DNA of 64,000 bases from Blastocatellia bacterium (GTDB lineage: Bacteria > Acidobacteriota > Blastocatellia > UBA7656 > JADIYM01), in the NCBI GenBank assembly GCA_021463145.1, contig JAJTWZ010000003.1, positions 99,319 to 163,318 on the forward strand, read 5' to 3'. The position numbers were made by a program, and so were the translations under genes. This document shows, piece after piece, positions 41,201 to 49,003 of this stretch. Each line of letters begins with the position of its first letter. The first letter of the stretch is position 1. Below the pieces are notes generated by a model that made no database searches, was not told where the DNA came from, and saw nothing but the letters and a program-made list of their open reading frames with translations.

Positions 41201-43940
41201 AGTTCGATCTGCAATCGCGCACGCAATTCGCGTGTGCGAGCCAGGACGCGACCTGCCGCCTGCTTTCTCGTTGCTGCAGGACGTCGCATCGTTCCGCAAT
41301 GGGAAGAGTCCAACGCTGGATGCGCTCGCGGCGGACGGTCAGACGCTGACCGTCGAGTTGGACCGGCCGCTTCCGATCTTCCCCTCTCTGCTAACGGACA
41401 TTCGCGCTGCCATCGCCGTGCCACTCGGCGACGGATCCGACGAAGTGGCCGGCACAGGGCCGTTCATGATTCGTACAATCGGCGACGACAGGGTTGCGCT
41501 CGCGCGAAACGCCCAGCCCTGGCGCGGATCGCCGGCAAACGTGGCGGCAATCGAGGTCGTCGGGAGGTTGAACGGGCAGGAGCTTGCCGCACGCGCCGCA
41601 TCGGGCGAGTCCGACATCGTCCGCGGCGTGCCGGGGCTCGAGATCGAAGAGTTGCTCCAGGATCGCCGCCGGCGATATCGGCTGATCGAAGCCCCTGGCT
41701 CCAACATCTGGTTCCTGCTCTTCAACCGCCGGCGCGAATCGGCCGTCGGTCCGGAACTGCGCGCGGCCATGTGCGCAATCCTGCAGGTGCACGACGTCGT
41801 CAAGACGCACATTGGCAGATTCGCGATCCCGGCGGAAGGCGTCATCCCGCCGCGGACGCTTGGACACGATCCGAACCGCCGCCGTCATCCGGTTACCCAC
41901 GACCAGATCGATGTCTGGCTCGCTTCGAGCCCGTCGCCGCGCAAGCTGACAGCGCACGTGGACTACGGATTCTGCCATCGTCACCGGAGGTTGATCGACG
42001 CGATAGTAGGGCTCTGGTCGGACTATGGAATCGACGTCGAAACCCTGGACGCGCCCGATGCCAATCCCTGTCATCTGGAGTCCCTCGCCGACACCGTCGA
42101 CGTAGCGTTCAGCGGATGGGCCGGCGATTACTCGGATCCGGACGCATTCACCTACGCGCTCTTCCACTCGCGTGATGGCGAACTGCGACGGTTCGTCGAA
42201 GGAACGGAACTAGACGAGAGCCTCGAGGCCGCGCGCGCCGAGCAAACGGCGGAGCGGCGCGAGTTGCTGTACCGCGACATCGAGGACAGGCTACAGGCCG
42301 GCAACTTCGTCCTGCCGTTGTTCCACGAGAACGATCACAGGCTCGTTTCCCAACGCGTTCGCCGGCTAGCGCTCAAGAGTGACGCGCCGTACCTGAATTT
42401 CGAGGCCGTGGGAAAAACTCCGGCCAGGTCGGTCGCGGAGCAGCGTGTACGCGGTGGCGGACGGATTCACGTTCCGGTGCCGGTTGGCTGCGACCTTCAG
42501 TCGCTCGATCCATCGTTGATTCGAATGGACATCGAGTCCGAAGTGCTCGGCACCGTATTCGAGCCGCTCGTCCGTAATCCTGACGGTGCGCGGGTGGTCC
42601 CGTGGCTTGCGCGGTCCTTCGCCATCGAGGATGGAGGACGCAGATTTCGGTTCGTCTTGCGGGACGATGTCACATTTCACAACGGGCGATCGCTGACGGC
42701 TCGCGACGTGCGCTTCACGCTCGAACGCCTGATGCGAAACCCGGAGAGCCAGTTCCGCTGGCATCTGGCGCCCATCCGCGGCGCGACCGCACTCCTCAAT
42801 GGGACGGCGAGCGAACTGGAAGGATTCCGAATCGTCTCGCGCCTCGAGTTCACCATCGAGCTCGACAATCCGGTTGCGTTCTTCGTTTCCCTGCTGACCG
42901 ATCCAGCCGTGGCGATCGTTCCGGAAACCTCGTCGCCACAGTCTGGCGTGTTGAAGGAAGCCGCCGTAGGCACGGGACCATTCCACGTCGTGCGATTCGA
43001 ACCAGGGAAGCGACTGGAGCTTGACGCCAACCCGACCTACTGGAGAGACGGCCTGCCCAAGGCTGACGGCGTAACGTTCCTGTTCGGCAGCACGCCCCAT
43101 TCGACCGCCGAGTCCTTCCGTGCCGGCCGCGCCTCGATCGCATGGAACCTGCTGCCGGAGGACGAAGCGCTCCTGCGGACCGATCCGGCCGTCGCCGCCA
43201 GCTATACCGAATCGCCCGGACTGCATACGGTCATGCTCGCGTTCAACTGCCATTCCGGCCCGCTTGCGGACGAAGCCATCCGTCAGCACATCGTCGGATC
43301 GCTGGATGTGGACTCGATAGTGCGACGTGCGGCCGGACCGTATGCGACCGTAGCCAACAGCATTGTTCCGCCCGGGCTCCTCGGGCACGGCTGCGGCAAT
43401 TTCACGACTACGGGCACTTCGATCAGGCCCGCACCCCTCGGGCGCGACCTCGAGCTGAGCTGCCTGATGCGGCCGCTCTACACCGAAGGCGCTGAAAAGT
43501 CGCTTCGCGAATCGCTGTTCGATGCCCTCGCGGAAATTGGAGTTCGAGTGCGCATCAACTGCCCGCAGGGCGACGACTGGGAAGCCGCTCGCGCCGCAGC
43601 CGTTGACGACATGTTCCTGTTCGGCTGGCTTGCCGACTATCCGGACGCCGATTCCTTCATCCACGGACTCCTCCGGTCCGGGCGCGGCTGGATTGGAAAG
43701 CTCTGCGGCGCTCCCGATATCGACAGGCTTATCGACCGGAGCCGCACCGCAATCGATCCCGAACTGCGCCACGACCTGTATCGCGAAATCGAGGCCGTCG
43801 TCGCACGGCGAGCGCTGTTGCTGCCGCTCGTTCATTCGCGCAGCTACAGGTACGTCCGTCCCGAGGTCCGGGGCCTGGAAGTCTCGCTCGCCCTGCCCTA
43901 CGTCGCATACGAGAAACTCTGGATCGACTCGTCACGTTGA
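38247..43940 (+). CDS. Giant fusion: Ser/Thr kinase, AAA/STAND-type ATPase, helical region and two SBP_bac_5 domains
   Basis: A 1,897-residue protein. Residues about 9-270 form a Hanks-type kinase with all key residues (GRGGMG loop, Lys39 in VAVK, HRDIKPEN at 129-136, DFG at 153-155, SPEQVSEGIVDARSDIFSLG). Residues about 300-640 form an AAA_16/STAND-like ATPase: Walker A GGAAGIGKS at 329-337, Walker B LLVLLFEDLH near 456-465, and GNPFFTTELV. About 650-890 are helical, TPR-like. From about 905 and from about 1402 come two solute-binding domains of the SBP_bac_5 type, with GTGPFMIR and GTGPFHVVRFEPGKRLELD motifs and YW-R-GLPKADGV. No transmembrane segment is seen, so all parts look cytoplasmic, as in SgrR. 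The likely role is ligand-sensing signalling; partners and ligand are unknown. ATG at 38247 has GGACGG upstream. Confidence 0.9.
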   Translation: MIGTLLANRYEIVRELGRGGMGIVYLARDTVLEREVAVKLLPPAMLGPEAEERFRREARVAGRMDHPGIVPLHDIAKHGDSVFLVMPFVHGAPLRKLLTDRSVSVRDVIEIGIRVAEALEHSHGLGVIHRDIKPENVMVDRDGDDSLRVRVADFGVAAAEFEERVTKSGVIVGTGSYLSPEQVSEGIVDARSDIFSLGVLLYESLAGALPFSGSGASLYYRIAFTAPKSLRSFNPDVPAELDELVLKCLDKSPAARPQTARQLAVSLRSLQPGSSDSIALPSSSSVPGQRIGSLAAGQAAFVGRERELASLVDRLTRAEAGEAQLVLVGGAAGIGKSRLVDEVDRVARGRGARVLHGRFLDRDQTFPFQGFCDAFQEYFLSEALTAASAPAELADLLPELINLFPSLGELSPARTTTSGPVENLTSGANASRIFVERSEVFDLLAKTIARIGAGRLLVLLFEDLHASDGSVEALQYVFRRCSATPTLLVATFRDEDASPSDPIGTLLESMHGDRRFEALRVAPLGAESHRQLVASSIGSDSIDESLVERLYEITEGNPFFTTELVKSLRDAGDITSSATGDWHITSSDGITPESLPDTIQRAVEHRIRRLTDAQRNLMSVAAVLGRTFAFRDLEMLGDDLPVLERTVDGLVDAGYFVEERESRGDRLTFSSGIVRDVLYAGLARRRRRSLHRTFAQRLEQRSAARIELVLPDLLHHFVQGDVPEKVVKFGTALAKRYLGAYSPLEARRAADAVLEFASRTALEDPSAEAEVRGIRARALWMAGIRQPALDEFQLAIAGFRNAGDASAELATIAAAAESAWAGRYAVATAALVERGLELGRKVLRPGDGDGETLDEDRASFGRILKLGATGANLRGEFELASRLLTERDNLFDSKEDRQIELDRGATLRLAVPPAIQARHPVNCRTRGDIETLAASFETLLVTDSNGVLIPNLVDRWECQEDGRRFRLHLRTGISSHDGSPVTADVVRSAIAHAIRVCEPGRDLPPAFSLLQDVASFRNGKSPTLDALAADGQTLTVELDRPLPIFPSLLTDIRAAIAVPLGDGSDEVAGTGPFMIRTIGDDRVALARNAQPWRGSPANVAAIEVVGRLNGQELAARAASGESDIVRGVPGLEIEELLQDRRRRYRLIEAPGSNIWFLLFNRRRESAVGPELRAAMCAILQVHDVVKTHIGRFAIPAEGVIPPRTLGHDPNRRRHPVTHDQIDVWLASSPSPRKLTAHVDYGFCHRHRRLIDAIVGLWSDYGIDVETLDAPDANPCHLESLADTVDVAFSGWAGDYSDPDAFTYALFHSRDGELRRFVEGTELDESLEAARAEQTAERRELLYRDIEDRLQAGNFVLPLFHENDHRLVSQRVRRLALKSDAPYLNFEAVGKTPARSVAEQRVRGGGRIHVPVPVGCDLQSLDPSLIRMDIESEVLGTVFEPLVRNPDGARVVPWLARSFAIEDGGRRFRFVLRDDVTFHNGRSLTARDVRFTLERLMRNPESQFRWHLAPIRGATALLNGTASELEGFRIVSRLEFTIELDNPVAFFVSLLTDPAVAIVPETSSPQSGVLKEAAVGTGPFHVVRFEPGKRLELDANPTYWRDGLPKADGVTFLFGSTPHSTAESFRAGRASIAWNLLPEDEALLRTDPAVAASYTESPGLHTVMLAFNCHSGPLADEAIRQHIVGSLDVDSIVRRAAGPYATVANSIVPPGLLGHGCGNFTTTGTSIRPAPLGRDLELSCLMRPLYTEGAEKSLRESLFDALAEIGVRVRINCPQGDDWEAARAAAVDDMFLFGWLADYPDADSFIHGLLRSGRGWIGKLCGAPDIDRLIDRSRTAIDPELRHDLYREIEAVVARRALLLPLVHSRSYRYVRPEVRGLEVSLALPYVAYEKLWIDSSR

Positions 43941-44069
43941 CATCGGACGGGCCGGAACGGAGAATGCGGCGCCCGCAGGGGTCTCCAGCTCGCGAGCAGG
44001 CGACGTAACAGCTGTACAGTCAGTGCTTTGCGGCTTATATAAATGATGATGCGATCGAGCGGAAGGTAC

Positions 44070-45311
44070 ATGAGGAAGCACACGAGAAGGTCGTTGCGTC
44101 GAATCCTTGCGGTAATGTTTTCATCGACGCTCCTGGTTTCTGCCGGCTGTGGTGTGTCGGCTCCATCCGGGAATGGCAATGCCGCTCCGGCGAACTCGAA
44201 TTCGACCGGTGTCGAGGGCGCAACAGCGCACGTGGATGCGACGGGAACGCTGCCGTACGACCTCGTGGCCGTGGATTTCGTGTCGAATGCAACCGGGTTT
44301 CTCGTCGGCAACGATGGGGAGAACAACGTAAGCGTGATCTGCCGGACCGTGAACGGCGGCGCGACCTGGGTGGCTGTGCTCGAGATCGTAGGAGAGTCGC
44401 TGCTCGACGTGGATTTCGTCGACGAGGAGAAAGGTTGGGCCGTCGGAGCCGAAGGCCTTATCTACGCGACGGCGGACGGTGGAAAATCGTGGACCGAGGA
44501 ATCGCCCGCGACGGTCTGGAAGGCTCAGCGTGTCACGGAACCGGTAACGGTCAGGCCGAAGACCGGCGACGGATCTGGACCGCCGATGATCACGAGCGAG
44601 AGCATCGCGTCGGTGTTCTTCATCGACTCGAGGACGGGATGGGCGGCTGGAGACGTCCCGACGGGAGAAAGCGTCGACGTGCGCGGCATCGTTCTTGGAA
44701 CGAAGGATGGCGGAGCGTCCTGGACCGAACTGAAACAACCCGATGGGGCGCCTGTCATTCCGGTTGCGGTAAATGACGTTCATTTCGTGAGCCGGAACGA
44801 AGGATGGGCCGCTGCGGGGAACCTGGAGAATGGCGAGGAAGACATGCTCTTCCACACGACGGACGGCGGCTCGACGTGGGCGCGGCAGCCCGCAGTTGGC
44901 GGCCAGTACCTTCGTGCTGTTCATTTCGTCTCCCAGACGCGAGGTTTCGCGGTAGGAATGACGATCGACTCGGTCACGGAGCTTCCGGGGCCGTCAAAGA
45001 TCCTCGCTACGACGGACGGCGGAGCCACGTGGAAGGTCGCCCTCGTTGCGGAGCGCAGTTTTTTCGACGTGACGTTCGTCGACTCGAACCGTGGCTGGGC
45101 CGTGGGCGATCGGGCATCGGTTTACGCGACAACGGACGGCGGAGCCACGTGGAAGCAGCAATCGAAATTCGTCGTCACGGATGTTCCGAACCGGCAGCGG
45201 CCTCCAAAGAGACCAGGTGCGCCTACGGCTCGGGCGTTCCGGACAGTGCTTGCGTTGTCGGCCGCCGATGTCTGGGCCGCGGGTGAGGGCCAGATCCTGC
45301 GGAGGAAATGA
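44070..45311 (+). CDS. Ycf48-like BNR-repeat beta-propeller lipoprotein
   Basis: A 413-residue exported protein. The leader RRILAVMFSSTLLVSAGCG looks like a lipoprotein signal (Cys near residue 28), although the lipobox is not perfect. The rest is about seven propeller blades with BNR/Asp-box motifs such as TTDGGATWK and TVNGGATWV, alternating with YCF48-type strands (VDFVDEEKGWAVGAEG, VTFVDSNRGWAVGD). Ycf48/HCF136 proteins help assemble photosystem II in phototrophs; in other bacteria such proteins are of unknown use, usually surface or periplasmic. ATG at 44070 has GGAAGG immediately upstream; an ATG run at 44043 is an alternative. Confidence 0.85.
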   Translation: MRKHTRRSLRRILAVMFSSTLLVSAGCGVSAPSGNGNAAPANSNSTGVEGATAHVDATGTLPYDLVAVDFVSNATGFLVGNDGENNVSVICRTVNGGATWVAVLEIVGESLLDVDFVDEEKGWAVGAEGLIYATADGGKSWTEESPATVWKAQRVTEPVTVRPKTGDGSGPPMITSESIASVFFIDSRTGWAAGDVPTGESVDVRGIVLGTKDGGASWTELKQPDGAPVIPVAVNDVHFVSRNEGWAAAGNLENGEEDMLFHTTDGGSTWARQPAVGGQYLRAVHFVSQTRGFAVGMTIDSVTELPGPSKILATTDGGATWKVALVAERSFFDVTFVDSNRGWAVGDRASVYATTDGGATWKQQSKFVVTDVPNRQRPPKRPGAPTARAFRTVLALSAADVWAAGEGQILRRK

Positions 45312-45424
45312 GTCCGGGCCGGGATATCGGCGGGACGTGAGCGGCGAACTCGCGCCCGCGACGTGACTCCTCCCGCGTGCGGGAATTCCTCGAGCGGCCA
45401 GCCAGGACAGCAATCGCGAACCCG

Positions 45425-46093
45425 TCAGAACAGCAGGTTACGCAGCCCGAAGTAAGCCCCCGCGATAACGATCGCCGCGATAGCGAGCGAGACGAAGACG
45501 TACTTCCGCTTGCCGCCCGTGTACCACAAGTGCAACCGGTGGCCGAACGCGCGCGCCGCGTAAGCAATGGAGAAGAACCGCACGATACGGCCGCAGACGA
45601 ATACGAGCAGGAACCCCCAGAACGGGACGTGAGCAGCGCCGGCCGCCATCGACACCAGCTTCATCGAGCCCGGTCCGACGGCGACGAAGGCAACCGGAAG
45701 AATCCACCACCTCCCCTGCGCCAACTCGAGCACGCGAGCCCAGGACTCTTCCTCGCCCCAGAACTGAATAATCGGAAGTCCGATCGTCGGGAAGAACAGA
45801 TATCCGACGATGTAGGTGAATACTCCGCCCAGAACGGAACCCGTTGCAAAACAGATTGCAAACCGGCGCCACAGCGCCGGCAGGTTGGTAACGAGAACGA
45901 TCAGGAAGGGCTCCAGAGCAATCGGCACGAAAGCCGAAGCCGCGAACGCAAGGCCTACGATTCCAACCGCTCCCTGCGGCGAAGAGGCCTCCCTGAGGAT
46001 CCAGAGGCCCGCTCGTCCCCTCAGGTCCCTGAACCATCCGTTCCGCGGCCTGGCGGCGTCACTCGACTCGTCCCGACTCGGCCGCGACGCCAT
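45425..46093 (-). CDS. YqaA/DedA-like (SNARE-associated) membrane protein
   Basis: A 222-residue inner-membrane protein with about five hydrophobic segments (for example GIVGLAFAASAFVPIALEPF and FVSLAIAAIVIAGAYFG). The DedA/YqaA pattern is visible: an N-terminal re-entrant-like P-containing helix, F-GSVLGGVFTYIVGYLF, and the R-RF-R helix (GRIVRFFSIAYAARA). Family members move undecaprenyl phosphate or other lipids, or affect proton balance. GGAAGG precedes the ATG. It follows the small membrane protein gene after 18 bases. Confidence 0.82.
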   Translation of the reverse strand: MASRPSRDESSDAARPRNGWFRDLRGRAGLWILREASSPQGAVGIVGLAFAASAFVPIALEPFLIVLVTNLPALWRRFAICFATGSVLGGVFTYIVGYLFFPTIGLPIIQFWGEEESWARVLELAQGRWWILPVAFVAVGPGSMKLVSMAAGAAHVPFWGFLLVFVCGRIVRFFSIAYAARAFGHRLHLWYTGGKRKYVFVSLAIAAIVIAGAYFGLRNLLF

Positions 46094-46111
46094 CGAAGAC
46101 CTTCCGGCCGA

Positions 46112-46324
46112 TCAGGCGTCCCGCCCGTTCCGTCCCGACGGGATGCCGATGTCAAACGCCACGACCACGAAAAACGCCGTAAGAACAAGAGTCATAGCTA
46201 TGTAGCCCACGGAGAGGTTGCCGCTGTATACCGTAGCGCCCACGAGCACCGCGATGCCGATGAGCGCAAGAACCTGCTTGAAGGAGATGTTCCACCCGAA
46301 TGTCTTGTTGTCGGTAATCGGCAT
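46112..46324 (-). CDS. Small membrane protein (70 residues)
   Basis: Two hydrophobic helices (VLALIGIAVLVGATVYSG and GYIAMTLVLTAFFVVVAFDI) separated by a short loop and ending in a charged tail (PSGRNGRDA). GGAGGAAC lies eight bases before the ATG. It is 18 bases upstream of the YqaA/DedA-like gene on the same strand, so the two are probably cotranscribed. Function unknown; I do not recognise the family. Confidence 0.75.
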   Translation of the reverse strand: MPITDNKTFGWNISFKQVLALIGIAVLVGATVYSGNLSVGYIAMTLVLTAFFVVVAFDIGIPSGRNGRDA

Positions 46325-46401
46325 GATGTCGGTTCCTCCGTGAGCCGGGAATCGGCGAGTCTAGCAGCGGCCAATCCTGGTGGTCAATTGTGTGGTTCAG
46401 A

Positions 46402-46448
46402 CGTCCGTGGCGGAACCGGCCCGAATCGAGTCGCTTCCGCCACGGACG
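46402..46448 (-). terminator. Perfect 14-base inverted repeat, likely terminator
   Basis: CGTCCGTGGCGGAA pairs perfectly with TTCCGCCACGGACG around a 19-base loop. It lies 26 bases past the LysM gene stop on the minus strand and before the small membrane protein gene. The sequence beyond the stem is not T-rich, so it might also be an RNA-processing or protein-binding site. Confidence 0.5.
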
Positions 46449-46473
46449 CCCGTCGACTGCGCCTGACCGGCGC

Positions 46474-46845
46474 CTAGCCCTTTGGAATCCGGAGCTTCTG
46501 GCCCGGGAAGATCTTGTCGGGATCGTCCAGTTGGTCGCGATTCGCCTCAAAAATCTCGCGCCACGAGACTCCCTCGTAGTGAGTCGCAATCTTGCTGAGC
46601 GAATCTCCCGGCTTCACTTCGTAGACCTCGTCGCCGCCACCCTCGACGACCTGCAGATCGAGCAGGAGGTCGCCAGAACCCATGTCGGGATCGAGTCGCG
46701 CGTATTCCTCCCATATCGACTGCTTTGCGGCCTCGCCATTCACCGTGCCCGATACGGCCAGGACGTCGCCACGATCTTCAATGGAGATGTTCCCGTGGGC
46801 TCGGGCCATGTCTATCAACGACTGATACTTGTCTGTAAGTGCCAT
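46474..46845 (-). CDS. LysM-domain protein with BON-like N terminus (Kbp/YgaU type)
   Basis: A 123-residue cytoplasmic protein: a BON-like region (SIEDRGDVLAVSGTVNGEAA) and a C-terminal LysM domain (YEVKPGDSLSKIATHYEG, then PGQKLRIPKG). This order matches the E. coli potassium-binding protein Kbp (YgaU), which also has one BON and one LysM domain and no signal peptide. It may bind potassium or peptidoglycan fragments. GGAGGGAACATG precedes the start. It sits 15 bases after the BON lipoprotein gene. Confidence 0.88.
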   Translation of the reverse strand: MALTDKYQSLIDMARAHGNISIEDRGDVLAVSGTVNGEAAKQSIWEEYARLDPDMGSGDLLLDLQVVEGGGDEVYEVKPGDSLSKIATHYEGVSWREIFEANRDQLDDPDKIFPGQKLRIPKG

Positions 46846-46860
46846 GTTCCCTCCTTCCGG

Positions 46861-47385
46861 TTACTTCTCGGTCAGTTCTGCCGCAACCACTTTGGCGGGC
46901 TTCGGATTCGCTTCGTTTGCAGCCTGCATCGCCTTGATCTTGGAGCCCTTGGCAACTTCACCCTTGAGCGTCACGACTCCAGCAGCCACGTCAACCGTAA
47001 CGCCTGTGATTCCGGCCTTGGTCAGACTGTCCGTGACCGCTTTCTTGATCGCGGCATCGTTGCCCGCGTCGGCCGGCGCTGCGGCTGCGGCAGGCGGTTT
47101 GACAGTGATGTCGTTCTTGACGGACTTCACGCCTTCCACTGCTTTCGCGATGCCCTCTGCCGCCGCCTTGGCTGCATCGTTGTCGGCCGTGCCGGTCAAG
47201 GTGACAGCTCCGTCCTTCACGGCAACCTCGATCTTGGCGCCGGCAAGGTTCGCCGCGGACTGGATCTTCGCCTTGACGGACTGCGTCAAAGCCGCATCGT
47301 CAGGTCCGCTCTTGCACGCCCCGGCGGCGATTGCGAGTGTCAGGACCATCCCCGTCACGAGTATGGATCGCATTCGATTGATCAT
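46861..47385 (-). CDS. Exported BON-domain protein
   Basis: A 174-residue protein with a signal or lipoprotein leader (ILVTGMVLTLAIAAGACKSG) and two BON domains (VKAKIQSAANLAGAKIEVAV ... TLTGTADN, and a second, VKDSLTKAG-like, GVVTLKGEVAKG). BON domains bind phospholipid or anionic partners and are common in osmotic-shock proteins such as OsmY. AGGAG lies eight bases before the ATG at 47385. It is followed by the Kbp-like LysM gene, which may be its functional partner, as both families answer osmotic change. The frame to 47481 upstream is not used. Confidence 0.87.
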   Translation of the reverse strand: MINRMRSILVTGMVLTLAIAAGACKSGPDDAALTQSVKAKIQSAANLAGAKIEVAVKDGAVTLTGTADNDAAKAAAEGIAKAVEGVKSVKNDITVKPPAAAAAPADAGNDAAIKKAVTDSLTKAGITGVTVDVAAGVVTLKGEVAKGSKIKAMQAANEANPKPAKVVAAELTEK

Positions 47386-47441
47386 CGATAATCTCCTGTC
47401 TTTGTAACTATTCGTGAAACAGAGACCACCCTGCGCCGGAC

Positions 47442-47654
47442 TCAGGGGTCCGTTGGAGTAACGGCGGCGCGATGGCGGCATTCGTCGAGTTGGGCGCTCA
47501 AACGGTCGATTTCGGAATCCATCCGATCGGCCACTCTGCGCAGGTCCGGCAGGAAACGGCCAAGGTCGCCCATGGAATCCATCGAATCCATCAACGACCC
47601 CAGTTCCTGCCGCGCCAGTTCAAGGTGCCGGTGCCTTAGTGCCCAGTCGGTCAT
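47442..47654 (-). CDS. 70-residue helical protein coupled to the radical SAM gene
   Basis: A small acidic helical protein (starts MTDWALRHRHLELARQELGS, then MDSMDSMGDLGRFLPDL, DRMDSEIDRLSAQLDECRHR) with a single Cys near the end. Its ATG overlaps the stop codon of the radical SAM gene (ATGA), so translation is coupled. It has no signal peptide. It might be a partner or, less likely, a substrate of the radical SAM enzyme; no core peptide rich in Cys, Ser or Thr is present. Confidence 0.65.
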   Translation of the reverse strand: MTDWALRHRHLELARQELGSLMDSMDSMGDLGRFLPDLRRVADRMDSEIDRLSAQLDECRHRAAVTPTDP

Positions 47655-48817
47655 GAACCGATCGTCGCGGGCTCCGGCATCGAAGCGGCCGCGGCTTCAA
47701 GCTCGCGACGCGCGGATTTCATCTGCCGCTCGAGCTTCTTGATCTCAACAAGATGCTTGGGATTGAAGGCGAGCGACGGGTAATAGCAATTTGACTCGTG
47801 GGTGCAGAAGCATCCGTTCGCCGCGTGCTTGCGCCGCTCCTGCATCGCAGACGAGAGCCACAATTTCTGGAAGTCCCATTCCACGTCGCGCAGGTTGCCG
47901 ATCGCGTCAAGGTTCTCGCAGCTCGAGAGCGTGCCCTCGTCGTAAATCACGGCCCCCGCGGTTCCTGCGTAACAGGTGAGCTGCGCTTTCTTCTCCTTCT
48001 CGGTACGGGCAATCAACTCGTGCATGTGGATGTCGATCGCAGCCTTGAAAAAGCCTGCGTCACCCGCGTAGTTGTTCTTGATCGCCGCAGTGCGCGAGTC
48101 GTCGTCGATCAGCCGTCCGAGCCTGTGATAGCGCTCGATGTCGATATCGAGCTCCCTTGGATCCGCGGACGGAGGACGGATGTAATTCACGTTGACCTTG
48201 TCGGGCCTGAGCTCGTACTTGAGAAAATCGTACCACTCGAAAATTCGGTCCTGGTTACTGTTCATCAGACACGTGCAGGTCTGTACATCCAGTTGCGGAT
48301 AGGTCTTCTTGAGCTCCTGCAGCTTTCGAGCGGTGTCGATTGCGATATCCCAGGACCCCGGTTTCTGCCGGATCTTGTCGTGATCCTCCTTGAGTCCGTC
48401 GATCCCGAGAGCGACAGCGACGTTCAGATTGGGACATTCCTGCAGGATCTTTTCGACGTCCGGAAGTATGCGCTTCTGAATCTGGCCATTCGACATCAGA
48501 TAAACCGACTCGAGCCGGTTGTTCTCGTAGAATGCCTTGACGATCTGTGGCAGGTCGCGACGCGTGAACGGCTCGCCGCCGGCGATGATAAGGACGCTCA
48601 GATTGCCCCCGAGTGTCTCGCTGATGCGCTCGAGCTCGTGCGTCTTCATCTGCAGCTTTTTTCGGGGCGCGTCGTCGAGCTCCTCGGTAAAGAAGCAGTG
48701 GACGCAGCGCATGTCACACACCGACGTGCAGAGAATGTTCAGAACTACCGGCGCAAACGGCTTGCCCATTGCGAGCTTCCCGTAGCGCTTCAGCAGTTCC
48801 TTCGTCGTGAAGTCCAT
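47651..48817 (-). CDS. Radical SAM enzyme with SPASM-like C terminus
   Basis: A 388-residue cytoplasmic enzyme. The cluster-binding motif is SVCDMRCVHCFF (CxxxCxxC), followed by GGEPFTRRDL and a typical TIM-barrel pattern. The C-terminal part has further cysteines (CYAGTAGAVIYDEGTL-SSC and CFCTHESNC), which could bind extra Fe-S clusters as in SPASM enzymes that modify peptides. The last 30 residues form a helical tail. GAGGAGG precedes the ATG at 48817. It diverges from the enoyl-CoA hydratase gene, and a coupled small gene follows. The substrate is unknown. Confidence 0.9.
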   Translation of the reverse strand: MDFTTKELLKRYGKLAMGKPFAPVVLNILCTSVCDMRCVHCFFTEELDDAPRKKLQMKTHELERISETLGGNLSVLIIAGGEPFTRRDLPQIVKAFYENNRLESVYLMSNGQIQKRILPDVEKILQECPNLNVAVALGIDGLKEDHDKIRQKPGSWDIAIDTARKLQELKKTYPQLDVQTCTCLMNSNQDRIFEWYDFLKYELRPDKVNVNYIRPPSADPRELDIDIERYHRLGRLIDDDSRTAAIKNNYAGDAGFFKAAIDIHMHELIARTEKEKKAQLTCYAGTAGAVIYDEGTLSSCENLDAIGNLRDVEWDFQKLWLSSAMQERRKHAANGCFCTHESNCYYPSLAFNPKHLVEIKKLERQMKSARRELEAAAASMPEPATIGS

Positions 48818-49003
48818 TCTGGCCTCCTCAATCCCGCCATCGCCGCAATTCCAAGCCGACGAGTTTAGCGAACGAATCCGGCATTGTCCACGAACCCGAA
48901 ACCGGTGAATTTGGCCCGTTTGACAGCCATGCGGCCACGGCGGTAACGTCCGGGTTCGGCCGGATCACATACGGCTGCGAGGAACCGGGGAGCGTGCGCG
49001 GAC

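Noticed and set aside
42366-43835. Minus-strand open frame of 489 codons
   Set aside because: It lies antisense to the solute-binding part of the giant fusion, where the plus strand has family motifs.
46402-46448. Mobile-element end
   Set aside because: The inverted repeat is isolated, has no transposase and no target-site duplication; a terminator is simpler.
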